Below are positions 23,741 to 35,300 of a stretch of DNA of 64,000 nucleotides, piece by piece. Origin of the DNA: Tetracladium setigerum. Lineage: Eukaryota; Ascomycota; Leotiomycetes; Helotiales. Location: the NCBI GenBank assembly GCA_031472005.1, contig PZJY01000004.1:966556-1030555 (forward strand). Direction: 5' to 3'. The stretch's first letter is position 1, and every line of letters begins with the position of its first letter. Position numbers and translations under genes: made by a program. The notes under the pieces were generated by a model. The model searched no databases. It saw only the letters and a list, made by a program, of their open reading frames with translations, and was not told where the DNA came from.

Positions 23741-24873
23741 ACAGTTTTGATCCCAATCTTCAGTAGCGGTAATTGTTCGTTTGTCCGGCGTGCGTGCGTA
23801 GCTTTTTTCTTTGGCGATGACGAAATTATGGAATCGAAGTATTGTGATGATTTTTTGGGGGGACGAATCACGGTCCTTGTGCAACTAGCTCCCTCTTAAA
23901 GAAGGTGAAACAAGCCTGCTGTATGATCACAATAGTAGAATTTACCTGTAATTTCTACGAAAAGAATTAACAGCCTCGCTCATAGCTGAAACAAACCAAT
24001 GAAGGAATAAAAGCCTATGCCATGAACAAACTCCTAGACGCATACCCTCATCAAGACCCTCCTCACTCCACTCCCTCCCCAGATACATCCCTCGCCCTAC
24101 ACTCCGCTCTATTATAGCCCCCCCCCCCCGGGAACCACAAATGCGTCGATAGCTGTCTCGACACCAACTATTTGGATACCAAATCGGCAATATTGATTCG
24201 CTGGAATGATGTGGTTGGCAACTGGCACGCGTATCCTCTTGCCGAAGTCTAGAGGTAAGCGGGGTCTGTTGGCACTTATTTACTGGGTAAGGGCGTTGTG
24301 TCTGCTGCTTCCATCGACCTTTACTTATAACTCCACTCTCTCTGCTATTGAAAGCATGGCTGATTTGGTAATTAAAACATTGGCTCTTTGTTATCAAAAG
24401 TGGATATACGGTTGGAACAGTCGCGAAAATATCGTTGATAAACTTTAGAATCCGGGGTACTGATCCGGGGTAATGCAACCTCAAATCATCCCTTCGTGCG
24501 TTCCACCAAATTCCAGCGCGAGTAGAAGAATATTGCATGCAGAGTAATATGGTAAGCGAGGGCCCTTGCATGTCCCGCACGGTTAATTGCCGCTTCAAGA
24601 AGCCTTTCCTGTATGATTTTTTGGACAACCGGACCTGCGGTCCGCAGAGTTCCAGCTCTCGCTATGTGGCTTCGAAATCTACTCTGGATTAATTGGGTGC
24701 TCCATAAAAGTTATATGGGAGTCTTTGATACGAATGCCTATTGGTAAAGGCAAAATATATTTCCTTTCCACCGAGAAGTAATTGACAGGACAGAATCTCT
24801 TTAAAAAGGGCAGGAGCCGGGTTTCTCAAATTCTTGTTCAACTTCGACATCCATTCAATAATTTATAGTCACA
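23741..24873. other. Intergenic with a duplicated gene-end relic
   Basis: Contains the ATPase 3'-end relic (23971-24098) and a run of C at about 24119-24129. A 228-codon minus-strand open frame (24628-23942) crosses it but has no recognisable domain and overlaps the relic, so I do not call it a gene. The last 200 bp are the promoter of the esterase gene. Confidence 0.5.
23971..24098 (-). pseudogene. Relic copy of the copper-ATPase gene 3' end
   Basis: The stretch aligns by eye with 26695-26820, the end and 3' flank of the P-type ATPase gene, in the same orientation. Shared segments include CAGCC...CATxGCTGAAAxAAAC and GATACATCCyTCrCCCT. Read on the minus strand, its last codons give RARDVSGEG then stop, similar to RVKDVSEDE then stop in the ATPase alternative frame. 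It is divergent, so an old duplication or the remains of a second ATPase gene. Confidence 0.55.
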
Positions 24874-25986
24874 ATGGTGTTGTTTCGTCCAGTTTTGGCT
24901 CTCAGCTTCCTCCTCGGGGCTCTGGCTCCGGTGCAGGCAGTGACCGTAAAAATCATGCCACTTGGCGATAGTTTGACGGCAGGTCCAGTAAGATAACTCA
25001 ATTGCCTTTATTTTATAAGTATCTACAAAGCTAAGAAAAGCTAGGGATGCTGGAGGGCTCTCATCTGGCAAAGGCTCCAGAACGAAGGCGTGACCAACAC
25101 CGATTTTGTGGGTTCACAGACGAGCGGATGCGCATTTCCCTTTGATGGCGAGCATGAAGGCCACGGGGGATACTCAGCAATGAGCATTGTGAGGGACAAC
25201 CAACTTCCTGGCTGGCTAGCTAGCGCCACGCCAGATTTGGTAACGGTGATGCTTGGAACGAACGATGCATTTAGCACCCTCCCAGCGTCAACTGTCCTCG
25301 CAGCCTTTGATACGCTAGTAGATCAAATGCGGGCATCAAAGTCAACTATAAGGATCCTTATTGCTCAGATCCCGCCTTCGAAACCTTCAGGGTGTACAGC
25401 TCCTTGCTATACCCTGCAAGCAGTTATTGATTTGAATAATGCGCTGGCGGCATGGGCGCCAGGCAAGTCGACTACAGCGTCACCTATAACAATTGTAGAT
25501 TGCTGGACTGGCTTTGTACAACCAGATGACTTCCTAGATGGCGTCCACCCGAGCGACAGTGGGACACAGAAATTAGCAAATTGTTGGTATGGGCCTATGA
25601 AAGCTGCTATTCTTGGCTTTGGATCCTCGTCCACGACTTCATCTTCTATCTCCAGAACCACTACGACTTCGTCTTCTATCTCCCGAACCAGCACGACTTC
25701 GTCCTCCATCTCTCGAACCACCACGACTTCAGTGCGAACCACATCATCAGTACAAACCACTTCTTCATCCACTACGTCCTCATCTCGAACAACGACAACC
25801 ACGGCTGGAAGCACTGGTGGCGCAGCTCTTTGGGGTCAATGCGGTATGTAATCCAACCACAATCTACTATTAGGAGACTTACCATTGCTAACAAACCTAG
25901 GGGGTGTGGATTGGACAGGGCCAACAACCTGTGCGACTGGGACTTGTACATTTGGTAATGCTTGGTGGAGTCAATGTCTGCCATGA
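24874..25986 (+). CDS. Secreted CE3-type SGNH esterase with CBM1
   Basis: 332 aa from exons 24874-24987, 25045-25843 and 25901-25986. A signal peptide covers residues 1-22 (ends VQAV). The SGNH hydrolase domain shows block I MPLGDSLTAG (nucleophile Ser), the GTNDA block and the DGVHPSDSG block with the Asp/His pair; the layout fits carbohydrate esterase family 3 (acetyl xylan esterase). A Ser/Thr/Arg linker of repeated SSSISRTTTT units follows, then a C-terminal fungal cellulose-binding module: LWGQCGG, WTGPTTC and WWSQCLP. It probably deacetylates xylan while anchored to cellulose. The intron splits the CBM1 after GQCG, a common place. Confidence 0.93.
25622..25735 (+). repeat. 30-bp minisatellite encoding the Ser/Thr linker
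   Basis: About three and a half tandem units of ACGACTTCgTCyTCyATCTC-CgAACC type inside the esterase linker. Each unit encodes TTSSSISRT. The 30-bp period is a multiple of three, so copy-number change keeps the frame. Confidence 0.8.
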
Positions 25987-26790
25987 TTTAAGAATGAAGA
26001 TTTGTGGATTGCCAACATACAGGTTGCAACGGTTTCCACCACACAGGGTGTTTGAGAAATTGATTTCATGACCTCGAATCTCTGAGGCTTCTCAACTAGC
26101 GGGGACATTGTTATTGTTTTAAAAATGTTGCTACCCGCGTAGTCTTGTTTCTTTGGTAATCGCGGTGGTTCGATAACGCCGTACTTGCTGTTGATATCGA
26201 AATTGGGGTATGTGTGGGATTCTTGGAGAGAATGAATTTAGGATGTCAAATATTGCCTGAGTATCGCCACGGGACATTCTAGTTCTGAGGAGCAACCAGA
26301 AAGATCGTTTATCTGTGTCCAAACGAGATACACAAGGTACAATTATGTTGACTGGTTCCAGTTACAGTTGATCCTTGTAGAAGGATATCCAGACTATAAG
26401 CGGTGTAAGAGCTGTCGTACCAGCGAGATTCACGCATATCTGGAGAAGTCAACAATTCTTCGTAGGTCAAATGCATGGCACGCCTCCTTTTTATCGTCCA
26501 GTGTTATAACCAGGTACAAGAAACTTCAGCCTTGGAGGTCTTTTGAGGTTCTTGACATCTTTCTCTGATCAGAAATATTAATAAAATTAAATCCACTATA
26601 GTTGAAAGATTAACTAGAGAACTACTCATCTTCATCAAAATCGAAGAAATACATCAACAAAAACACATCATACAAGGGATTTGGAGGAAGTTCACAGCCT
26701 TCCGCATGGCTGAAATAAACAAATGAGGGATTTTGTCAAAACCATGCATTAAATAAACTCATAAAGTCATCTCCTCATCAACAACATCAT
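25987..26790. other. Convergent 3' flanks, no gene seen
   Basis: Lies between the esterase stop and the ATPase stop. No supported coding sequence. The last part (26695-26790) is the ATPase 3' flank that is duplicated at 24 kb. Confidence 0.5.
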
Positions 26791-26813
26791 TCACTCGTCC
26801 TCGGATACATCCT

Positions 26814-29800
26814 TCACCCTAAATCCCACCCCCAAACCCCCGACCTCAAAGCCAAACTACTACAAACCACACTAATACTACTCGCTGCCATGGCCAAACT
26901 CGCCCAGACGGGATCCAGTCGAATATGTTTCCCATTCCCCAACACAACCGGATACAACACGCCCGCAGCAACAGGAAGTGCAACCATATTGTAAACCAAC
27001 GCCCACGCAAAATTGAACTTGATCCTTCGAAAGACAACTCGGCTCAGATCGAGAAGGATAATGAGCGAGGTGAGATTGCTAGAGACCAGGACGAATTCGG
27101 CAGAGGAGATGGCGATGTCTGAGCCTGAGCCAATGGCGATTCCTACGTCGGCTGTTGTGAGGGCTGGAGAGTCGTTGATACCGTCGCCAACCATAGCGAT
27201 CGTTGCTCGTTTGTTGGTGTGTTCGGCGCCGGATGAGGTATGGGCTTTTAGGGACTTTTGTAGGTATTGTATCTTTTCTGCCTTTTGACTTGGGAGGACC
27301 CCGGCAATAATGTTGTTGGGTGGGATACCAATCTGAGAACCGATCGCCTTTGCTGTAATCACGTTGTCACCGGAGAGCATCCAAACATCTGTGCCTCTCT
27401 TCTGTAAAGCTCGAATGATGCCAGGAGCTTCAGGTCGGATTGGATCTGAGATGGCAAAGATTGCTGCAAGTTGCCAGGAGGACGCGAATCCCGAATTGAT
27501 TGCAGCCAATGCGACCGATCTCCCTTCCGATTTCCACTTTTCGAGTTTCTCTTGAGCAACACCATCTATCTGCAGATTCTTCTCAGAAATAAGCAATTCG
27601 TTTCCAACGATAATCTCGGCATGAAATCTCTGTTTTGGACTCTCCGATCCAGGAAGAGAGAACGAGCCTTTCATTCCCTTTCCCGAGATCTCCTCAATAT
27701 CTTCGCTGTCAACCGAAATTATCTCATGTGTCTTGCAAAGAGTAACAATGGCTTTCGCAACTGTATGACTGCTACTTTCCTCCAGTGATTTGACCATTCC
27801 AAGTATCGCTGATTTGGAAACTTCGACTTCCGCCGCCGCATCGACATCAAACACCTGGTAGTCAGACACGACCGGTTCTCCTCCCATTGTCAATGTACCT
27901 GTCTTGTCGAAAACTACACAGTCGAGTTTGCTTGCCTTTTCGAAAGCTTCACCGCCGCCTTTGGCCAGAATCCCATATTTAGCAGCAAGACCTCCGCCAA
28001 CAAACAGCGCAGTTGGAGCCGCAAGGGCGAGACCACATGGGCATGCAATAACAAACACAGCGATGGCAAATTGCAGCGACCATGCAACCCATCCGCCGGA
28101 AGCATCACCCAAATAACTCTGGGGAAGTGTTCCAGAAACTCCTAAAGCAAGCCATATGACCCAGGTGGAGATGGCGATCAAGGTAACAAACGGAACAAAG
28201 TAGGCTGTCAATGTATCGGCGACTCGTTCCATGGGTGCCCTTCGAGTTTGCCCTTCGCGAACAGCTTTGACGATTTGATCCAGCATCGATGTACCTGCCA
28301 CTCCAACGATCTTGATCAAAATTGGCGATTCTTTGTTGATGGTTCCAGAAAACACTTCGTCGCCTATAACCTTCTTAACGAGTCTCGATTCTCCTGTGAG
28401 GCTTGACTCGTCGAACTTGGTCTCGCCTTGGATCACAATTCCATCGGAAGGAGGGGACCCGCCATGGAGAATTTTGACAGTGTCCCCTAATTCAAGAAGA
28501 TCAACGTCAATCGTCTCCACCTCGTCAGGGCCCGCGACATCTCTCGCTTGGGTCTGGTCTTCTGTTATCGATCCTGCGTTGGATACCAGCAAAGCTTTAG
28601 TCGGCCTGAGTAACCCAAGCATTGCTACCGCATCTCCAGTCTTGGCCTTACTGTATGCCTCGATCAAACGGCCAATGAGCAAGAATAACGTGAGGAAAAC
28701 AACCGAATCGAAATAGAACGAACTATCCTCTGGCTTAAGCGAGGGATGAACCCCAGCGGCAATTAGTTGAGCCACCGAAGAAAGATATGCAATTGAGGTG
28801 CCCATCGACATGAGCAAATCCATTGAGCCAAATCGATAGAACCTTCGTAGAAGAGGAGTGTTGCTCCCTCGCCTCCACATTGAGCGAATCCCCTTCAGCG
28901 CGCGAAGATGGAAAACGTCCGCACAGAGGAAGTAGACCGGAGTGGCCAAGATGAAAAGTGCCCACTGCGTTCTACTAACTCCAGCTCGAAGGGGATGCAT
29001 AAGGAACATCCGGCCCGGGTTATGATGTGAGACCAAACTCATGTAAACAATTCCAATGATAAATGTTGGAATGGCGATGACAAACGTAAGAAGGACTCGG
29101 ATGAGAATGCGAAACTGTTCACGTTTTTGGATTTGGCGGGAACGTTCTTCGAGGGTTGGTGGATGATAGATGGTCACCACAAATGATGGGTCAATGTCAG
29201 AAATGGCGTGAATGATATGTCTGATTGTAAACTTCGGTACCCGAGGAGTGTATGATACTTTCAGCAATGGATTGTGGAAGCCGAAATCGTCATTAACTCG
29301 AAGGTGTTCCCCAAAGTTTGCCAAACCTTCTCGAATTCGGCCGGGGCAATGGTCGCAAAACAATCCTGCCACTTGTAATGTGACTGTCCGCTCTGTGTTC
29401 TCTTCAGATTGTGGTTCCCTCGTAGCTTTCACGGCAGCGACCGAATCCAAGGTTGCGTCGTACCCAATATCCTCAATGCTCTCAACCACATCATTCTTAT
29501 GCTCCGCTCCAACGAACTCGACCGTGACACTATTCGCGATGAGATTGACGGTAACCTTTCGCACCCAGTCCTTCAACTCCAACTGCTCCGTGATGGTCCC
29601 GACACAGGCAGCACAAGTCATTCCCCCAACAGCAAGAGTCGCCCTCCACAAATCCGCCGCATCGTTCGAGTCTACGACTACCAGCGACGATGGTTTATCG
29701 TGTTCAACTGAGTGCAAGGAGTTCTTTCCATCCAGTGCTTCCTGGCGACAAGCTTCGCAGTTCTCGATGTGGCGTTCCATTTGTCTTCCCTGTGGCAAAT

Positions 29801-30143
29801 TGGTGTGCTTGTCTGCCTTTATCTTTTCCAAGAATCGATCCAGATAGCCCACATCGCTGGCAAGGCCGACCTGGCGACTCGCAAAAGCAGTAGATTCGAC
29901 ATTGCAGACCTCGAAGCCGGCATTTGTGAGGGCATCCTGTATATCTTGGATGGAGAGTGATATGTCGTGGGAGACAGTGACCAAGGACGAGACGAGGGAA
30001 GTTGATATGGAGAGAGGCTGGGGATCAAGCGTAGATAGAGTATCTTGAATATGAGACACACATGAAGGGCAGTGAAGATTCGAAAGAAGGAAAGCAGTGG
30101 TGATGTTCTGCTCCATGTTTGCGTTGGTTGTATGTTGCTCCAA
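26814..30143 (-). CDS. Copper-transporting P1B-type ATPase, CrpA/Crp1-like
   Basis: 1109 aa, single exon. Three N-terminal heavy-metal domains carry CPSC, CAAC and CDHC. Between the first two sits HIENCEACRQEA, a His-x4-Cys-x2-Cys metal-binding-like motif. The membrane CPC motif (VIACPCGLA) is near residue 700, the phosphorylation site DKTGT near 746 and GDGINDSPAL near 984. It pumps Cu(I) using ATP; the extra Cys/His motif and architecture resemble fungal copper-detoxification pumps rather than Golgi Ccc2, which is inference. Two oddities: the conserved SxHP motif reads SSHT (about residue 793), and the tail may be misframed. One extra G in the G run at 26829-26833 would give an ending in GFRVKDVSEDE with a stop at 26791. 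Confidence 0.92.
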   Translation of the reverse strand: MEQHTTNANMEQNITTAFLLSNLHCPSCVSHIQDTLSTLDPQPLSISTSLVSSLVTVSHDISLSIQDIQDALTNAGFEVCNVESTAFASRQVGLASDVGYLDRFLEKIKADKHTNLPQGRQMERHIENCEACRQEALDGKNSLHSVEHDKPSSLVVVDSNDAADLWRATLAVGGMTCAACVGTITEQLELKDWVRKVTVNLIANSVTVEFVGAEHKNDVVESIEDIGYDATLDSVAAVKATREPQSEENTERTVTLQVAGLFCDHCPGRIREGLANFGEHLRVNDDFGFHNPLLKVSYTPRVPKFTIRHIIHAISDIDPSFVVTIYHPPTLEERSRQIQKREQFRILIRVLLTFVIAIPTFIIGIVYMSLVSHHNPGRMFLMHPLRAGVSRTQWALFILATPVYFLCADVFHLRALKGIRSMWRRGSNTPLLRRFYRFGSMDLLMSMGTSIAYLSSVAQLIAAGVHPSLKPEDSSFYFDSVVFLTLFLLIGRLIEAYSKAKTGDAVAMLGLLRPTKALLVSNAGSITEDQTQARDVAGPDEVETIDVDLLELGDTVKILHGGSPPSDGIVIQGETKFDESSLTGESRLVKKVIGDEVFSGTINKESPILIKIVGVAGTSMLDQIVKAVREGQTRRAPMERVADTLTAYFVPFVTLIAISTWVIWLALGVSGTLPQSYLGDASGGWVAWSLQFAIAVFVIACPCGLALAAPTALFVGGGLAAKYGILAKGGGEAFEKASKLDCVVFDKTGTLTMGGEPVVSDYQVFDVDAAAEVEVSKSAILGMVKSLEESSSHTVAKAIVTLCKTHEIISVDSEDIEEISGKGMKGSFSLPGSESPKQRFHAEIIVGNELLISEKNLQIDGVAQEKLEKWKSEGRSVALAAINSGFASSWQLAAIFAISDPIRPEAPGIIRALQKRGTDVWMLSGDNVITAKAIGSQIGIPPNNIIAGVLPSQKAEKIQYLQKSLKAHTSSGAEHTNKRATIAMVGDGINDSPALTTADVGIAIGSGSDIAISSAEFVLVSSNLTSLIILLDLSRVVFRRIKFNFAWALVYNMVALPVAAGVLYPVVLGNGKHIRLDPVWASLAMAASSISVVCSSLALRSGVWGWDLG

Positions 30144-31354
30144 ATGGGCAACCGCGAGAAGAGGAGAGAGCTTTATGAAAGGAAAAGAAGGAAATGCATG
30201 GAACCTACCAGGTTAGATGTAGAAGAGTCATAACTTACTCTTCTAGTTAGAATGTTGATGAGCATGTCATGTCCATGGATCCATTCGATGGGATTGGAAT
30301 GTTCCCATTCTTGATGATGAAATCAAGCACAAAAACCGCAACGCAAAATATGCTCACGCACAATCCGCGCACATGTCACATGACCGTCCGCCATCTTTCA
30401 AGATTTGTCATTTTTTAAGACTTCTCGCTTGGAAAGAGATCCCTAATCCTTGTCAATAGAACTATAGCTAAATACATTCTTATTGCAACTACATCAAAGG
30501 TTGAGCGTCTCACGTGATCCCGCTTCCTCTCACTTCCACCTTGTCTCTCACCTGGGGTAGCTCGTACTAGCAGGTTATAATAATTTTAATTTACAAATTA
30601 TTCGCTAATTTAGAGCAGCGATTTCTCAAGAGTGGTTGGGGAAGCTTACATCACAAAGCGTGCATGTATTTGTATAGAAATGAGCTGGATTAAGTGCAAA
30701 GGATCATGGAATTGAACAACACTTCACAACCAAACAACCGACTAACCAGCAAGGGGTACCAAAATGAAAAATTGAAAATCTAATATCCCAGAAAAATTCC
30801 CGTTTTAATGTAGGTAGCTTAAAATCCCAGCCACCAGTTTATCTCTTGAATCCGGTCCGTGACAGGTTTGAAGCCATCACTTGATGGGTCATCGAGATCA
30901 AATTGAGGTTCGGGTTGAAAGAAAAGAACGCTAATTAGAGTACACCAATCCACCATGGAGATATCTAGGGAACTAGAATGTTAGGTTGGTATGTTAAACT
31001 CCCAATATGGTTGACTTGGTGAGAGAGGAGGGTGTGAGGCAGGGATGTGGGAAGGGAAGAACTGGGTGAGAACCCATTACCATATAAGGACAAAGTTCTC
31101 TTGTTGCGAAGAGGTTGGAATGTACAGCAGAATTGTTAATGTTTTGAAGTTCTTTGATTGCAATTGTAACAGAAACCTTTGTCCCAGGATCCGGAACATG
31201 AAGGTGGCAAATCGAATAAAGCTAGTAAAAGCAACGAATTTACAATGGGAACCTTTGTCTTTGTACCATTTACACTATTACACACAACTACTACAAAATA
31301 CAATCTGTACCAGACATACAGTGACAATGTTTCAAACATTTTCCAACCCTTAAA
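30144..31354. other. Intergenic, no gene seen
   Basis: 1.2 kb upstream of the ATPase and downstream of the F-box gene. No coding structure recognised. Confidence 0.5.
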
Positions 31355-32349
31355 CTAAACCCCACTCTCCCTCCCAACCCTCTCCCAATACCTTCTCAAA
31401 CTCAAAACCTTCGCCCGACTAGGCTGTTGCTGTTGTTCCCTTCTCCTCTCCTTCTGACCACCAACGCCACCAACATCCACCCTCCCAACATCCATTTCTT
31501 CCCTCTCCTTCTCCCTTCTCACCACCAACATTCTTCCAACCCAGCCTCTCAAAACATCCTTGACCCTCTCCCTCTCAACTTTCTATTCAAAGGTATAGTT
31601 AGCCTACTTCTCTTTAGACAATATCAAACCCCATCAATAAATCTGTCTATCGATCACAAGAAATCAAACCAACAATTTGTTCAAGAAAAAAAAAGAAAAA
31701 GAGAAAAGATAAAGAATAACATACCCTCTTCACCCCCACCAACCCCATCGCAACCCCTCTCCCCCTCCCCCTAACCTCCCCATAACACTCCCCCGGCATC
31801 ACCCCCTTCTGAACCAACACCTCCACCTCGACCCTACTCTCCAAAAACCTCCCTAGTTTAATCCTCAACAAATCCCTCCCCAGTCTCCTCGCCACGGCCG
31901 TCGTTCGCGTGACATAGATTCGCTTTGCGATGAGATCGGCTAGGCTGGAGCGATGGGTGGGCGATATAAGGGGAGAGAGTTTTGCGGGGATGGAGTGAAG
32001 ACGGGAGAGATGGAGGAGGGGTCATGTGAGAGAGCGCGAAGCTGGTGGGACGTGCGGGTTAGCGGGAGAAGGTCGGTTGTGTCGAGGTAGGTGAAGATGA
32101 GGAGGATGATTTCTGGGAAGTTGTTAGGTAATTTGGGTTGGGTTGGGTTAGTTGTGTGCTTAGCTGGGTTTTTGGACTTGATGGATAAGAAAATATAGGA
32201 TTGTAACGCAAGGAATATGCTATCTATTCACTCTCGCTTCATGCTGACATATGATATTTGATGAAGTGCACATAACACATACCTGAAGGGAGCGTTGGCA
32301 AGGAGGTTACGCATTGCGGGGTATATTTGACAATGGCGGGGTCGTTCAT
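31355..32349 (-). CDS. F-box protein, one-base frameshift
   Basis: About 264 aa from exons 32349-32283, 32223-31725 and 31582-31355. The long intron (142 nt) and the 59-nt first intron have agreeing phases. The second exon opens with a clear F-box: LPNNFPEIILLIFTYLDTTD then LLPLTRTSHQLRALSHDP. A downstream helical segment (RRLGRDLLRIKLGRFLESR, VKDVLRGWVGRM) resembles the C-terminal part of small fungal F-box proteins. It would bind Skp1 in an SCF ubiquitin ligase. At 32018-32021 the frame slips in a run of four C (coding strand): one more C joins SHDP to LLHLSRLHS. The first exon is less certain than the others. Confidence 0.75.
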
Positions 32350-35300
32350 TTTGGATTGTTGGCGTTGGTGGCAATTCAATACACAGAATACGGTAGTCAC
32401 GAATATTATCTTGTCGCGTTTGGAGTTTGTTGTGCTGTTGTGTTCTTGTTGACTGACTGTTGTTGGGAAGAAATGTCGTTGTTGTCGTCTCTCTTGCTAT
32501 TTTTGGGCGTGTGACAGACGGTCCCGTTCTGAGACGCTTGGTGAAGGAGGTTCAAGTGATCAATCACACCATCACACAAAGATGGAAGAACTTGACATTA
32601 GGAATAGAGCATTTCCATCATCTTACTAAATTTCTACAGTTCATTTCAATATCACATGAACTCTAGCCGTAGGTAAGAATTGAACCAGCACATTTCAACT
32701 TCTCGCCTGCTCAAAAACTTTCTGGGACTAAATTGGTCACGTGCCGCACATTTATCAACGTCGTCCATCGTGGTGGCATCAATTGACTTTGTTGAGCTCC
32801 AATAAGCCTCACAAATAAACCTTTCGCCCTGCAAATGGGAGTCATAATCTTCAGGAACCATCTCACCCAAATGATCAATAGTTTTGCCTTGCGAAGGCAA
32901 AGAGAGAGAAAAAAAAAAGAGGGTTCAAGTCCAGTACGCCGGTCGTGACTCTGTCCTACCTAGGCCACCACCTCGGTCTAAACTCAACGCGTGGGCCTCG
33001 ACCATCACGTCCTCCTCTTTGTTCTCGTCCTCTTTCTCGTCCTCATCCTCGTCTTTCTCATTCATCCTATCCAGAGCCTCAGAGTCGACCAAGTATCCTG
33101 ACTTCCATTGGTTTGTTCCCCTTGTTCCTCCTCGCCAGCTCATCTCTCTCCCTCCTAGAGTGTCCGGACTACTGAATCGCTGCAGGACGACCAACAATAC
33201 CTGATCATGCAGCCTGCCTACTTACCTCCCACCCATTATTCGGTGGTGACCCGTTGACCCGTTTGTTTGCGTGTGTGTGGGTGTGCATGCGTGCGGGCGC
33301 CGTTGATGTTTGTCCCCTTGCTTCACTACTCTACCCGACTCTCTGCGAGACTGAGAACTGCAACAACGGCCTCTCTCTCCTCCAAGCCGAAAGAAGCCTG
33401 CCTGCCTGCGCACACCAGTAGTGGGTGTGCTTCGAACTTGTATGGGTACTACCTACTGTACAGTAGTACTACTAATATACTTGTGGGACAGAACCGTACT
33501 CCACACATATATTATTGCCAAATCACACGCAAGACCATCCACACCTCGCCTCGCCTACTCTACTTCTACCTGTTAAATTCCCCACACAACGCATTCTGCA
33601 ACGCGTCTACCAATCAAGGAGGAGGACTACCATCTCGTGTGCAGACAAAACCCGGCTTACTGATATGGAAATCTCACATGCCATTTCCGCCACTACCATT
33701 GGAGGCTTGCTTGCACACTTTGTTTTGGCACAGTGTGGTTCCGCAAAACCGCAGAAACTATTCACCACATGACTCAACGTGACCCGAAAAGATGGGACAC
33801 TTGTAAAGTAGACGACGCAAAAATTTTAGACGTCGTTTCAACATCAGTCGATGCTTCATTTCATGACATATCAGGACGAGAGATGATATTGAATGTATGT
33901 CTCGGGGCTGATCTGCTTGTTGACATTGCGCTATGACCTCGCTAGGCCATTGGGATGGCCTTGTTTACTTCACACTCACCTATTAAGTCCCGCCGAGGGG
34001 GCGAATCTTTGTGTAAACATCGGTGACGGACCAATTTAAATCCTTCCAACACAGCACGGCCTTTTGCTTTCCATTCTTCTCAGCTCTCGACGCAGCTCGA
34101 CCGATTCACCAATCCCAGCCCCTCCTTGCTGACGAAAAGAGTGCTTCAAAATCGCCAACTCGGTCAGTGAAAACCCCCTGATCCTAGATGAACAAGCAAT
34201 TGAGACTATCCTTGAGGACGAACTCCGCCTCAAATGCATGGGCAATATTGCTCTCTCCTTCTCTCATCAGCTAGAATTGGTGTGATGAAACCTGCAGAAA
34301 TTGCGGTTTATTTTGCCACCATGACAAGTTGTCATCGTCGTTCGTGGCCTCGGCCATTTGCTCCAGCAATGAGAAGATCGTACGCAATGCAGCAGACCTT
34401 CAATTGCGCCGCCATATCCGCCCAAGTTCCAGCAAGCTGCGTGTCCGAGATTGGTGACTTTTCCCTTCCATCTTTGACTTTCAACCAGCCCTTTAGACTT
34501 TTTTTGGTTGACAATTATGACAGAAAATTGAAATGTGATAAGGGCTCCAAAAATGTGCCCAGTAGAGTGCATTGCAGACCAAGCCTTGAATATCCCCTGG
34601 AAAACACTCCAGCCAGAAGAGAGCCAAACTGAGGCCGCCACGTCAGTACTCCCTCATTAGAATGCTTGAGTCTAACGGCTTAGCGAGAAAGTCAGATTGT
34701 CCGTGGACAAGTTGAGCCAGTCCGAGTGGCGAGGCCGGTGGGGATCTGCATAGTGCCATCAAGATGGTGCTGGCCCTCATGCACCGTGATGATGATGGAG
34801 AAATCCCTTAAGCCATGATTGACAACACATCAACATCACTTTCACCCTTGTCGCCACCAGCGTTGTATGATCGGTTGGAAAATGCGGCATACCCCAAGAA
34901 TCGTATGCGGGGGCGCCGAGTTGCAGAAGAGGAAATCAAGATCGCAGGGTGGCTGGCAGTCAGCAGACATTAAACATACAATGAAAGAGAAGGACCCACC
35001 AGGCCAGGGCAGAGGCCAAAGAATTTGATATAGATGAGAAACAATCAGCACAGAAAGCCACCAACTAGGATGCTTGTCTGCGAGGACAGACCCAACAACC
35101 TTGATATCAACTTATCAAGTGTGTGGATGTTCGAAAAGGCAGAAACAGTAACGTAAGAGAGAACAATGTCAAAAGGTTGCCACCATCTTTCCATACCATA
35201 AGATTGATGGTAAAATGGCGGCTTCTCTCCTTTCATTCCGGTTGGAAGGTGATATTGCTGGGCTGTTGAGTGAATTTTGTTTGTGGAGACAAATTCTCCG

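Noticed and set aside
23942..24628. 228-codon minus-strand open frame
   Set aside because: No domain or signal peptide, composition unlike coding DNA nearby, and it overlaps the ATPase 3'-end relic.
32918..32950. Possible tRNA T-arm (GGTTCAAGTCC)
   Set aside because: No matching acceptor stem, D-arm or anticodon arm could be folded around it; a similar lone motif at 12070 also failed.
33267..33782. 171-codon plus-strand open frame
   Set aside because: Translation of GT- and CT-rich low-complexity DNA with no motif or splice support.
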